A DNA stretch of 64,000 bases, from positions 27,920 to 91,919 of the forward strand of contig NZ_QASO01000032.1 in the NCBI RefSeq assembly GCF_003052605.1, written 5' to 3'. Shown piece after piece: positions 25,925 to 33,814 of this stretch. The position numbers and the translations under genes were made by a program. The notes beneath the pieces were generated by a model. It did not search any database and was not told where the DNA came from. It worked only from the letters and a program-made list of their open reading frames with translations. This stretch comes from Ectopseudomonas oleovorans. Lineage in GTDB: Bacteria > Pseudomonadota > Gammaproteobacteria > Pseudomonadales > Pseudomonadaceae. Numbering within the stretch: the stretch's first letter is position 1; each line of letters begins with the position of its first letter.

Positions 25925-26269
25925 ATGATGCAAGACTGGAATGCCTACCGCGACTCCCTACTGGAGCGCGTGGGCGACTACGCCAAACAAAGCCCGGACG
26001 TGATGCGCGGCCTGATGACGATCGACAACGCAGCCGTCAAGACCGGCCATCTGGAACCCAAGATGCACGAGTTGATCGCACTGGCGGTGGCCATCACCAC
26101 CCGCTGCGACGGCTGCATCTCCGTGCACACCAAGAAGGCGGTAGAACACGGTGCCACCTTCGAAGAAATCACCGAAGCCCTGGGTGTTGCCATCGCGTTG
26201 AACGCGGGTGCTGCGCTGACCTACTCGGCACGTGTTGTCGAGGCCTACCAGCAACTGCCCGCCAAATAA
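25925..26269 (+). CDS. carboxymuconolactone decarboxylase/AhpD-like protein
   Basis: A 114-residue protein with the AhpD-type redox site RCDGCISVH (C61, C64, H68) after LIALAVAITT. The CxxCxxxH pattern points to AhpD-like alkylhydroperoxidase activity or a relative, not to the true decarboxylase, which lacks the two Cys. Start ATG 25925 or 25928, behind AGAGAGAACC. It lies 98 bp after the SDR gene in the same direction. Possible role: removal of peroxides or reactive intermediates formed by the operon's oxidases. Confidence 0.9.
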   Translation: MMQDWNAYRDSLLERVGDYAKQSPDVMRGLMTIDNAAVKTGHLEPKMHELIALAVAITTRCDGCISVHTKKAVEHGATFEEITEALGVAIALNAGAALTYSARVVEAYQQLPAK

Positions 26270-26340
26270 GCCGTATTGACCGGGGATGGCTGCCATCGCC
26301 TGGACGAGCCATGCCGCTGTCCCCCGTTTGGATAAACATC

Positions 26341-27009
26341 ATGCTGATCAATGCTGATTTCACCCGTCGCGCCATCGTGACATCCGGCAATTACCAATGG
26401 GTCGCATCTCCCCAAGGAGGCGTCGAGCGGGTGATGCTGGATCGCGTGGGCGCGGAGAAGGCCCGTGCCACCAGCATCGTGCGGTATGCACCCGAATCCT
26501 ACTTTCCCGCGCACCCGCATCCGGGTGGCGAGGAAATCCTGGTGCTGTCAGGAACCTTCTCCGAAGGAGACCGACATTACCCGGCAGGCTGGTATCTGCG
26601 CAACCCGCCCGGCTCCAGCCATCAGCCCTACAGTGCCGAGGGCGCAGTCATTTTCGTCAAGCTCCAGCAGATGCCGGATAACGAGACGCGCAGCGTCCGC
26701 ATTGACACGCGAGACTTGGCCAATTGGCGCCGCGAAGGTGCGCGTGAGGTGTGCCCGTTGTTCGCGACTGAGGGCGAGCAGGTCAGCTTGCAGCGCCTGG
26801 AGCCAGGCGAAAAGATTCTCGAAGCATCGCAGGACGGTGCGGAAATCCTGGTCGTATCAGGCACCGTGATGCTGGAGGGGACGCGCTACGAGGGAGGCAG
26901 TTGGCTGCGACTGCCGGCAGGTGAACCTGCTGTGCCTCGTGCTGGCGATCAAGGTGCCACTGTGTACCTCAAGACGGGCCATTTGTCCGATGTGGTGGTA
27001 GCAGCATGA
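26341..27009 (+). CDS. tandem-cupin protein, ChrR-like anti-sigma-type
   Basis: A 222-residue protein with two cupin domains. The first has YFPAHPHPGGEEILVLSG, a full metal motif (HxH, then Glu, later His in SSHQP). The second has ILEASQDGAEILVVSG, a degenerate copy without the His residues. This is the ChrR-like cupin_7 layout. The start ATG 26341 is preferred over 26311 because the family begins at LINADFTRRA. It overlaps the next gene by 4 bp. It could be a dioxygenase-like enzyme rather than a sigma partner, as no ECF sigma gene is next to it. Confidence 0.82.
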   Translation: MLINADFTRRAIVTSGNYQWVASPQGGVERVMLDRVGAEKARATSIVRYAPESYFPAHPHPGGEEILVLSGTFSEGDRHYPAGWYLRNPPGSSHQPYSAEGAVIFVKLQQMPDNETRSVRIDTRDLANWRREGAREVCPLFATEGEQVSLQRLEPGEKILEASQDGAEILVVSGTVMLEGTRYEGGSWLRLPAGEPAVPRAGDQGATVYLKTGHLSDVVVAA

Positions 27010-28169
27010 GCCCGCATACCGCACGCATCGTCATCGTCGGCGCTGGCTTGAGCGGCCTGTACGCAGCCTATCTGCTGGCACGCCAAGGCGTGACCGATTA
27101 CGTGGTGCTGGAAGCACGGGAGGCATCTGGTGGGCGTATCGCCTCTGCCGACGCCTCGGGACAGGTCGTTTCCCACGGAGCAGCGCAAGTAAGCCCCGTT
27201 GACCGTTTCGATCTTGGCCCCGCCTGGTTCTGGCCCGGCTACCAACGCGAACTCGGACGCCTGATCGAAGAATTGAGCCTGGAAATCTTCGAGCAGTTCG
27301 AGGCCGGTGACATGGTGGTCGAGCGTTCGCCGCAGGACGCTCCCGTGCGCATGCGTGGCTATGTGAACTCGCCGGCGTCCATGCGCCTTAAGGGTGGAAT
27401 GGGCCGCCTTATCGAAGCGCTGCACCGCAGATTGAATCCAGGCCGTGTCCTGACCGGCCATACGGTGCAGAGCCTGCGCAAAAACGATCACCATGTTGTC
27501 GTCGAAAGCGTCGATGCCACGGGTCGTCCCGTGACGTGGCACGCCGAGCACGTCCTGCTGGCGCTGCCGCCTCGTCTGATCGAAAACACCATTGCCTTCG
27601 AGCCAGCGTTGCCGGAGGCACTCGCCAAGCAATGGCGCGACACGGCCACGTGGATGGCGCCGCACGCCAAGTACATCGCAATCTATGACAGCCCGTTCTG
27701 GCGAGAACAGGGGTTATCGGGAGAGGGCCGCAGTGCACGCGGGCCGATGGGTGAGATCCATGATGCCTCCATGCCCGGCGGCAGCGCAGCGCTGTTTGGT
27801 TTCCTGGGTGTGCCGGCGCGCGTGCGCAGCACCGTTTCTGACGAGGTGATGCGCACGCATTGCCGTGAGCAGTTCGTCCGAATGTTTGGACCCGACGCGG
27901 CGACGCCCAAGGCCGACATCATTAAGGACTGGGCACAAGACCCGCGCACCGCCACGGCAATGGATCGCGATGCGACGGGCCAGCATGCTCAGGCACCTGC
28001 GTCCAAAGCCACCTCAGGACCGTGGCAAGGGTGCCTCACGGGCATCGCCAGCGAGTGGTCGCCGCAGTTTCCGGGCTATCTCGCCGGCGCCATCGAAGCA
28101 GCAAGTCTGGGTGTGCAGGCACTGACGCCGGGGGTATCCCGTGCTGCATTGAACAAGGCGTTGACATGA
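27006..28169 (+). CDS. flavin amine oxidase-like FAD oxidoreductase
   Basis: A 387-residue protein with the FAD loop IVIVGAGLSGLYAAYLLAR at residues 8-26, the following acid in VLEAREASGGR, and the flavin-binding end segment EWSPQFPGYLAGAIEAA. This is the monoamine-oxidase family. It is shorter than the usual 430-500 residues, with reduced middle loops. It overlaps the cupin gene before and the second SDR gene after by 4 bp each, so it is translationally coupled in the operon. Substrate unknown; a primary or aromatic amine is a guess from the family. Confidence 0.88.
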   Translation: MSPHTARIVIVGAGLSGLYAAYLLARQGVTDYVVLEAREASGGRIASADASGQVVSHGAAQVSPVDRFDLGPAWFWPGYQRELGRLIEELSLEIFEQFEAGDMVVERSPQDAPVRMRGYVNSPASMRLKGGMGRLIEALHRRLNPGRVLTGHTVQSLRKNDHHVVVESVDATGRPVTWHAEHVLLALPPRLIENTIAFEPALPEALAKQWRDTATWMAPHAKYIAIYDSPFWREQGLSGEGRSARGPMGEIHDASMPGGSAALFGFLGVPARVRSTVSDEVMRTHCREQFVRMFGPDAATPKADIIKDWAQDPRTATAMDRDATGQHAQAPASKATSGPWQGCLTGIASEWSPQFPGYLAGAIEAASLGVQALTPGVSRAALNKALT

Positions 28170-28918
28170 GACTGCAAGGCAAGACGGCACTGATCACCGG
28201 TGCCACCAGCGGCATTGGTCTGGCGACTGCCGAACTGTTCCTGCGAGAAGGTGCGCAGGTCGCGATCACCGGGCGCGATGCCGCGCGGCTGGAACAGGCC
28301 CGCAAGAACCTGGGCGGTGCGGTCACGGCCATCCAGGCAGACGTTCGTGCGCGCGAGGACATGCAGCGCATGGCCCGCGAGGTTGCCGCTGCTTTTGGTG
28401 AGGGCGGTCTGGACGTGTTCTTTGGCAATGCCGGCGTGGCGTACGCCACACCGCTGCTGAGCACCGACGAGGCCCGGTTCGATGAACTGATGGCCGTCAA
28501 CGTCAAGGGGCTGTTCTTCTCCATGCAGGCCATCGCGCCTGTGCTGCGTGATGGCGCATCCGTGGTGTTGAACTCGGCCTGGCTGAATGCCGTCGGCATG
28601 GGCGGATTCTCCGCTCTGGCCGCAAGCAAGTCGGCTGTTCGCTCGTTTGCGCGCTCGTGGTCGTGCGAACTGCTGGATCGCAAGATCCGCGTCAATGCCG
28701 TGAGCCCCGGTGCCATCGACACGCCGATCTTCGAGCTGGAAGGTGTTAGTGCCGAGCAGCTTGTCGAGACCAAACGGCTGATGTCGCTGCGCATTCCTGC
28801 GCGCCGCATGGGCGATCCGGAGGAAATCGCGCAGGCCGTGCTGTTCCTGGCCAGTGACGAGTCGCGCTACATGCTGGGTGCGGAGATCGTCGTGGATGGC
28901 GGTTTCTCGCAGCTTTGA
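28166..28918 (+). CDS. SDR-family protein lacking the catalytic Tyr
   Basis: A 250-residue short-chain dehydrogenase fold: ITGATSGIGLATAE cofactor loop, FFGNAGVAY (NAG motif) and NAVSPGAIDTPIF. In the active site, however, the expected YxxxK reads LAASK (codon CTG at the Tyr position), and the upstream catalytic Ser region is LNSAWLN. The Lys is kept, Tyr is not. The protein could be inactive, structural or use a different mechanism. It overlaps the flavin oxidase gene by 4 bp. Confidence 0.88.
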   Translation: MRLQGKTALITGATSGIGLATAELFLREGAQVAITGRDAARLEQARKNLGGAVTAIQADVRAREDMQRMAREVAAAFGEGGLDVFFGNAGVAYATPLLSTDEARFDELMAVNVKGLFFSMQAIAPVLRDGASVVLNSAWLNAVGMGGFSALAASKSAVRSFARSWSCELLDRKIRVNAVSPGAIDTPIFELEGVSAEQLVETKRLMSLRIPARRMGDPEEIAQAVLFLASDESRYMLGAEIVVDGGFSQL

Positions 28919-29073
28919 ACTATTAGACCAAGAGGCGGATGGAGCCTGCCAGTTGATGGATCCCATGGGGGTACTGGCGTGTCCGCTCAGTGTGGTCGTT
29001 GAGGCATTGAACCGCCTCGCATCCGCATTGGGCTGAAGCATTTTTCTATTCACCATTTTTAGGAGCGGCAGAT
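28919..29073. other. 155-bp gap in the cargo operon
   Basis: No gene is supported. It may hold an internal promoter for the alcohol dehydrogenase gene, whose ribosome site is TTTAGGAGCGG. Confidence 0.4.
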
Positions 29074-30117
29074 ATGCAAACGACATACCGTGCCATGCAA
29101 GTCACCCAGCCAGGCTTTCTGGAACTGGTGGAACGTCCCACGCCAACACCAGGCGCGGGTGAAGTGTTGATTGAAGTTGATGCCTGCGGCATCTGTGGCG
29201 CCGACGTGGGCGACATCGAAGGTGCCGATCCGACGTTGCAGCCGCCTCGTGTACCCGGTCACGAGGTAGTGGGCCGGATCACCGCGCTTGGAGCACATGT
29301 GCCTTCCATCTGGAAAATCGGCCAGCGTGTCGGTGTTGGCCGACTGGGTGGGCCTTGCGGGGAGTGCGCGCAATGTCGCCAGGGACATTTTCAACTATGC
29401 CAGAACCAGCCCTTCGTCGGCGCCACCTGCGACGGCGGCTACGCCGAGGTCATGCTTGCTCGGGCGTCCGGCCTGGTGTCGATTCCCGACGAACTCCATG
29501 CGGAAGAAGCTGCTCCGATTCTTTGTGCGGGGATCGCCACGTTCAATGCCTTGAAGAAGTGCGGGGCGCAGGCCGGCGATACCGTCGCCATTCTGGGCAT
29601 TGGTGGGCTGGGCCACATGGCGTTGCAATATGCGCGTCGCATGGGTTTTCGCGTAGTGGCCGTAGGACGAGGCAGTGACATCGCCAACGATGCGCTCGAT
29701 CTGGGCGCACACCTCTACATCGACACCAACGAAGAGGATGCGGCGGCCAAGCTCAAAGCCATGGGAGGCGCGCAGGCCATCATCACCACGATTGGCGCTC
29801 CTGCCGTGGTCTCCCCGCTGATGGCCGGGCTGGCGCCACAAGGCCGCCTAGTGCTACTTGGCGCAGGGAAAGATCCATTACCTGTGTCTGCGGGCCACCT
29901 AATTGTGGGAGAGCGCAGCGTACTGGGCTCAATCACCGGATCGCCCTGGGAGAACGAAAAAACGCTGGATTTCAGCGTGCTGGCGGGGGTACGCCCCAAG
30001 ATCGAAGTGATGCCATTCGAGCAGGCCAATGAAGCCTATCAGCGCATGAAGTCAGGCAACGTCAAGTTCCGGATGGTGCTGACTGTTGGTGGCCAACGCA
30101 GCACCGAGATCGCATGA
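29074..30117 (+). CDS. zinc-dependent alcohol dehydrogenase (MDR)
   Basis: A 347-residue medium-chain dehydrogenase. Catalytic zinc ligands are in CGICGAD, GHEVVG and PILCAG; the structural zinc set is CGECAQCRQGHFQLC (four Cys). The Rossmann loop is ILGIGGLGHMALQYA. All ligands are present, so an active NAD(P)-dependent alcohol or aldehyde reductase is likely. It overlaps the MFS gene by 4 bp. Substrate unknown. Confidence 0.93.
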   Translation: MQTTYRAMQVTQPGFLELVERPTPTPGAGEVLIEVDACGICGADVGDIEGADPTLQPPRVPGHEVVGRITALGAHVPSIWKIGQRVGVGRLGGPCGECAQCRQGHFQLCQNQPFVGATCDGGYAEVMLARASGLVSIPDELHAEEAAPILCAGIATFNALKKCGAQAGDTVAILGIGGLGHMALQYARRMGFRVVAVGRGSDIANDALDLGAHLYIDTNEEDAAAKLKAMGGAQAIITTIGAPAVVSPLMAGLAPQGRLVLLGAGKDPLPVSAGHLIVGERSVLGSITGSPWENEKTLDFSVLAGVRPKIEVMPFEQANEAYQRMKSGNVKFRMVLTVGGQRSTEIA

Positions 30118-31367
30118 AGAATACGTCCCCCCATACTGATCCGCACCTGTCACCTAGCAGCAACTCCCATGACTTGCTGCCTGAAAGCGTGCAGAGAGGA
30201 AACATCTGGCGACTGTCGATTGCTCAAGCATTGGCGGGCGCGAATGGAGTCGTGGTCTACGCCACAGGCGCAGTGGTTGGCAACCAGCTTGCTCCGGCCC
30301 CTGCGCTCGCCACATTACCCATTTCCATCTTCGTTGTAGGTATGGCGGCGTGCATCTTTCCAGTCGGTGCACTGGCACGTCACCATGGGAGGCGCTCAGC
30401 ATTCCTGGCTGGCACAGCGGCTGGCGTACTTGCAGGCGTGCTGGCGGTATTCGCTGTCATCCTGGGATCGTTCTGGTTGTTTTGCCTCAGCACTTTCCTG
30501 GGCGGGAGCTACGCTGCGGTGGTGCTGTCGTTTCGCTTTGCTGCTGCCGACGGCGTTGCACCGTCTCGCCGTGCGCGAGCCTTATCGCTCGTCATGGCCG
30601 GAGGAGTCGCTGCCGGCGTCGTCGGGCCGCAATTGGTGACCTGGACGATGGATTGGTGGCCACCACATCTTTTTGCTGCCACGTTTGTTGTGCAGGCCGC
30701 TGTCGCGGCGCTTTCGGCGTTGATCCTGCTTGGCGTGAAACTGCCGAAGCCAGATGCGGCAGAAGTCTCGGGTGGGCGGCCATTGACAATGATCGCATTG
30801 CAGCCCCGTTTCATCGCCGCGGTCATATGCGGCGCGGTCACTTACATGCTCATGAACTTCCTGATGACCGCAGCGCCGCTGGCAATGCATCTGTGCGGGC
30901 ATTCTCAGGCGTCAGCCAACCTGGGTTTGCAATGGCACGTTATTGCCATGTATGCCCCCAGCTTCTTTACCGGTCATCTCATTGCGCGCTTTGGTGCGGT
31001 GCGTATAGCAGCGGTAGGCCTCGTGCTGACAGGGCTGTCGGCGGCTGTCGGGTTGGGCGGGATGGAAGAGGCCCATTTCCTTAGCTCTCTGATCTTGTTG
31101 GGGTTGGGGTGGAATTTCGGATTTCTCGGCGCGTCGGCACTGGTACTGGAGTGCCACCGCCCAGAAGAAAAAACACGAGTGCAATCGCTCAATGATTTCA
31201 TCGTCTTCGGTGTGATGGCCATCGGCTCCTTTTCGTCCGGCGGCCTACTGTCCGCCTACGGCTGGAATATGGTGCTCTGGGTGTCTTTTGTGCCGCTTGT
31301 AATTGCAGTCGTTTCGCTAACGGTGGCAATGCACAAGCAAAGAAGAAATATTCGCGCTCTGCAATAA
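30114..31367 (+). CDS. MFS transporter
   Basis: A 417-residue membrane protein with about 12 predicted helices and the family loop LARHHGRRSAFLAG between helices 2 and 3. N-terminal 30 residues are a soluble tail. It overlaps the dehydrogenase gene by 4 bp, which suggests that it exports or imports the compound handled by the cargo operon. Direction and substrate cannot be read from the sequence. Confidence 0.9.
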   Translation: MKNTSPHTDPHLSPSSNSHDLLPESVQRGNIWRLSIAQALAGANGVVVYATGAVVGNQLAPAPALATLPISIFVVGMAACIFPVGALARHHGRRSAFLAGTAAGVLAGVLAVFAVILGSFWLFCLSTFLGGSYAAVVLSFRFAAADGVAPSRRARALSLVMAGGVAAGVVGPQLVTWTMDWWPPHLFAATFVVQAAVAALSALILLGVKLPKPDAAEVSGGRPLTMIALQPRFIAAVICGAVTYMLMNFLMTAAPLAMHLCGHSQASANLGLQWHVIAMYAPSFFTGHLIARFGAVRIAAVGLVLTGLSAAVGLGGMEEAHFLSSLILLGLGWNFGFLGASALVLECHRPEEKTRVQSLNDFIVFGVMAIGSFSSGGLLSAYGWNMVLWVSFVPLVIAVVSLTVAMHKQRRNIRALQ

Positions 31368-31391
31368 CCTAAAAACAGGAAGGGGACAGAT

Positions 31392-32303
31392 ATGGAGACA
31401 AGGCAAACTAAGAGCGAAATGAACTCGGCAGGGGGAAGGATATCTTTGATCCCCATTGTCCTGCTAACTTGCTTTGCAATGGTGGCTTTCGCTGCTAACT
31501 CTCTACTAACTCGGCTGGCTTTCCAAACGACAGCCATCGACGCAACCTCTTTCACCGTGATAAGGATCGTTTCAGGTGCGATCACGCTGCTGGCAATCTT
31601 AATATTGCAGAGAGCGCCATTGAGGCTTGCCAGATCGGGATGGTGGCCAGCCATTCTACTGTTTACTTATGCAGCTTCATTCTCCTTTGCATATCGAGAT
31701 ATAAGTACCGGTGCCGGTGCGTTGGTATTGTTTGCATCAGCACAGTTATTGATGATCGGGTATGGATATTACAAGGGAGAACGAACCAGTATTTTTGGGG
31801 TGCTTCTAGCTTTGGTCGGTCTAGCAGCTTTTCTTACCCCCTCGGCCTCTGCGCCGTCACTCTCTGCTACGGCGTTGATGGCAGTGGCAGGTTTTGCTTG
31901 GGGAGGGTTTTCGCTGATCGGGCGGTCAGCGGACTCGCCTGTAGCTAGTACCGCGAGCAGTTTTCTGTGGGCAGTGCCGTTAGCCTTCGGGTTGATGTGG
32001 CTTCAACATGAGCACCTGAGCTTCGATACCAAAGGAGCCGTTTACGCCTTGCTGTCCGGCACCCTTGCATCGGCCATCGGGTACGCAGTCTGGTACTGGG
32101 TGCGTGTGCGTATGACGGCCATCAGCGCTGGCGCAGTACAACTTTCAGTACCCGTTCTGAGTGCCATCCTTGGTGTATTGATTCTGAGTGAAAACATCTC
32201 ATGGATGAGTGGGATTTCGGCATCCATCACATTGATTGGCGTGGCTTGGGTCACGATGAAAGCGACGGCTGGGCAGCAGAGTAACGTCGTCACACAGGAT
32301 TAA
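31392..32303 (+). CDS. EamA/DMT-family transporter
   Basis: A 303-residue protein with about ten hydrophobic segments in two EamA-like halves, for example SLLTRLAFQTTAIDATSFTV in the first half and VPVLSAILGVLILSENISW in the second. This is the drug/metabolite transporter layout. G+C and codon use are visibly lower than in the neighbouring cargo, so it may have come from a different source. It lies 24 bp after the MFS gene and before the LysR gene, with GGAAGGGGAC as ribosome site. Confidence 0.9.
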   Translation: METRQTKSEMNSAGGRISLIPIVLLTCFAMVAFAANSLLTRLAFQTTAIDATSFTVIRIVSGAITLLAILILQRAPLRLARSGWWPAILLFTYAASFSFAYRDISTGAGALVLFASAQLLMIGYGYYKGERTSIFGVLLALVGLAAFLTPSASAPSLSATALMAVAGFAWGGFSLIGRSADSPVASTASSFLWAVPLAFGLMWLQHEHLSFDTKGAVYALLSGTLASAIGYAVWYWVRVRMTAISAGAVQLSVPVLSAILGVLILSENISWMSGISASITLIGVAWVTMKATAGQQSNVVTQD

Positions 32304-32365
32304 GAAACATCTTTTTTAGTTGATTTAACAAAGGCTTTAAAAATGGGATCAGCGGAGAGGAGAAT

Positions 32366-33310
32366 ATGGAACTTCGGCATTTGCGCTGCTTCCTTGCTGT
32401 AGCGGAGGAACTTAATTTCGCCCGAGCGGCAGAGCGCTTACATATCGAGCAGTCGCCACTGTCTCGGACGATAAAAGAGCTGGAAGAGGAACTGGGCGAG
32501 CAACTATTTGTTCGCACTAGCCGAAGCACGAGACTGACGCGTGCAGGAAAACTATTCATGGATCATGTGCCACGCGTCTTTACTGCATTGCAGCAAGCGC
32601 GCGACAGTGTAAAGGCGGCGGCCAACGGTTTTCATGGTCAATTGCGCGTTTCGCTATCCGATGGTTTGACTCCATCTCGCCTTCCATCGCTGCTGGCGCT
32701 ATGTCGGCAAGAAGAGCCAGAAATCGAGATTCGCCTGTTTGAGGTGCCGCTGTCGCATCAAATCAAGGGGCTTCACGATGATTTGTACGACTTAGGCTTT
32801 GCGCAATCGAATGACGTGGGCGAAGGAATCACTGCTGAAGCAGTGTGGAGCGATGCACTGATGGTGGCGGTACCCGCGAGGCATCCGTTACTGAAGTACA
32901 AGCGCATCCCATTAGAAGAGTTACTGCGTTACCCGGTGGTGTTGTGTGACCCTCAAGTCTGCGAAGGCCATGCCCGCCAAGTTGAGCGAGCATTGCGTCG
33001 AGCAAATATTGAGCCACTGATCGCTGAGTACGTGGCCTCCATTGATTTAATGATGGCACTGGTATCAGCAGGGTTTGCAATAGGGTTGGCAGGAGCTCCT
33101 CACGTTGCCGCAAGTCGAGAACCTGGTGTAGTTGCGCGGCCATTGGCAGGTCGCCCTCTTTTGTTGAAGACTTATTTGCTGCACCGGGAAGGTGACTCGT
33201 CAGATGTCGTGGCGCGTTTTATCGAGCGAGTGCAAGCCATCGAATCCCCCGAAGGCAGCAGAGCCTCACCACCCGTTGAACCCGACTCACAGGAGGAAAC
33301 CGAGCCATGA
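32366..33310 (+). CDS. traR: LysR-type regulator in the traR position
   Basis: A 314-residue LysR regulator. The HTH reads ELRHLRCFLAVAEELNFARA, then LHIEQSPLSRTIKELEEELG, close to the BenM/CatM branch. It stands just before the EexN and TraG genes, as traR does in Tn4371-type elements, and overlaps the EexN gene by 4 bp. It is likely to control the transfer genes. Ribosome site GAGAGGAGAAT. The C-terminal 25 residues are a Pro/Glu-rich tail. Confidence 0.85.
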   Translation: MELRHLRCFLAVAEELNFARAAERLHIEQSPLSRTIKELEEELGEQLFVRTSRSTRLTRAGKLFMDHVPRVFTALQQARDSVKAAANGFHGQLRVSLSDGLTPSRLPSLLALCRQEEPEIEIRLFEVPLSHQIKGLHDDLYDLGFAQSNDVGEGITAEAVWSDALMVAVPARHPLLKYKRIPLEELLRYPVVLCDPQVCEGHARQVERALRRANIEPLIAEYVASIDLMMALVSAGFAIGLAGAPHVAASREPGVVARPLAGRPLLLKTYLLHREGDSSDVVARFIERVQAIESPEGSRASPPVEPDSQEETEP

Positions 33311-33579
33311 CCATGAAGCTGCTTGCCCCGTTCTTGCTGGTTGCTGCACTCACGGCCTGCGGTCCTTCGGAGTCGCCCAAGCAGGAATCTAATCTCCCGA
33401 CCGTGGAAGAACTGGCCGCCGATCCCGAACGTTTGAAGGAGATGCGCCGCCAGTGCAAGACCGAGCGCCCCACGATGGGCGACGTGCTGTGCAACCGCGT
33501 GGCCGAAGCGACGAACAAGCGCTTCTTTGGCGATGGGAAAGTGCCTTACACGCCATCGGAAACGTCGCCGAAGTTCTGA
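33307..33579 (+). CDS. eexN: EexN-like entry-exclusion lipoprotein
   Basis: A 90-residue secreted lipoprotein: N-terminal signal with lipobox LTAC (residues 15-18), then the EexN-type ADPERLKEMRRQC and ATNKRFFGDG. It resembles the second copy at 41205. Entry-exclusion lipoproteins of this kind block uptake of a second copy of the element by cells that already hold it. It starts inside the end of the LysR gene and is followed by a clear terminator. Confidence 0.82.
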   Translation: MTMKLLAPFLLVAALTACGPSESPKQESNLPTVEELAADPERLKEMRRQCKTERPTMGDVLCNRVAEATNKRFFGDGKVPYTPSETSPKF

Positions 33580-33620
33580 CCGTTGGCGGATTTCCGCATA
33601 TCCTGTTTTTGTTTCTCAAC

Positions 33621-33653
33621 ACGCCGCAGCGCGCTCACGCCTGCGGCGTTTTT
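33621..33653 (+). terminator. Rho-independent terminator before traG
   Basis: Stem ACGCCGCAG (33621-33629) pairs with CTGCGGCGT (33641-33649), followed by T residues to 33653. It ends the traR-eexN transcript, so traG needs its own promoter in 33654-33814; I see none clearly. Confidence 0.85.
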
Positions 33654-33814
33654 ACTGGTTTCGTCCCTGCATGAAACCATGCTTTTTGCATCACCTTGCT
33701 GCCGATAACGGTCTTTGACTGGCACTGAACCGGCACCGATCCTGACGCCTGCGGCACGCCTTTGTGCCGCGTTTTCCACGGGGAATCAGCGCAGGAGAAA
33801 TCGGAGGCCAGGGT

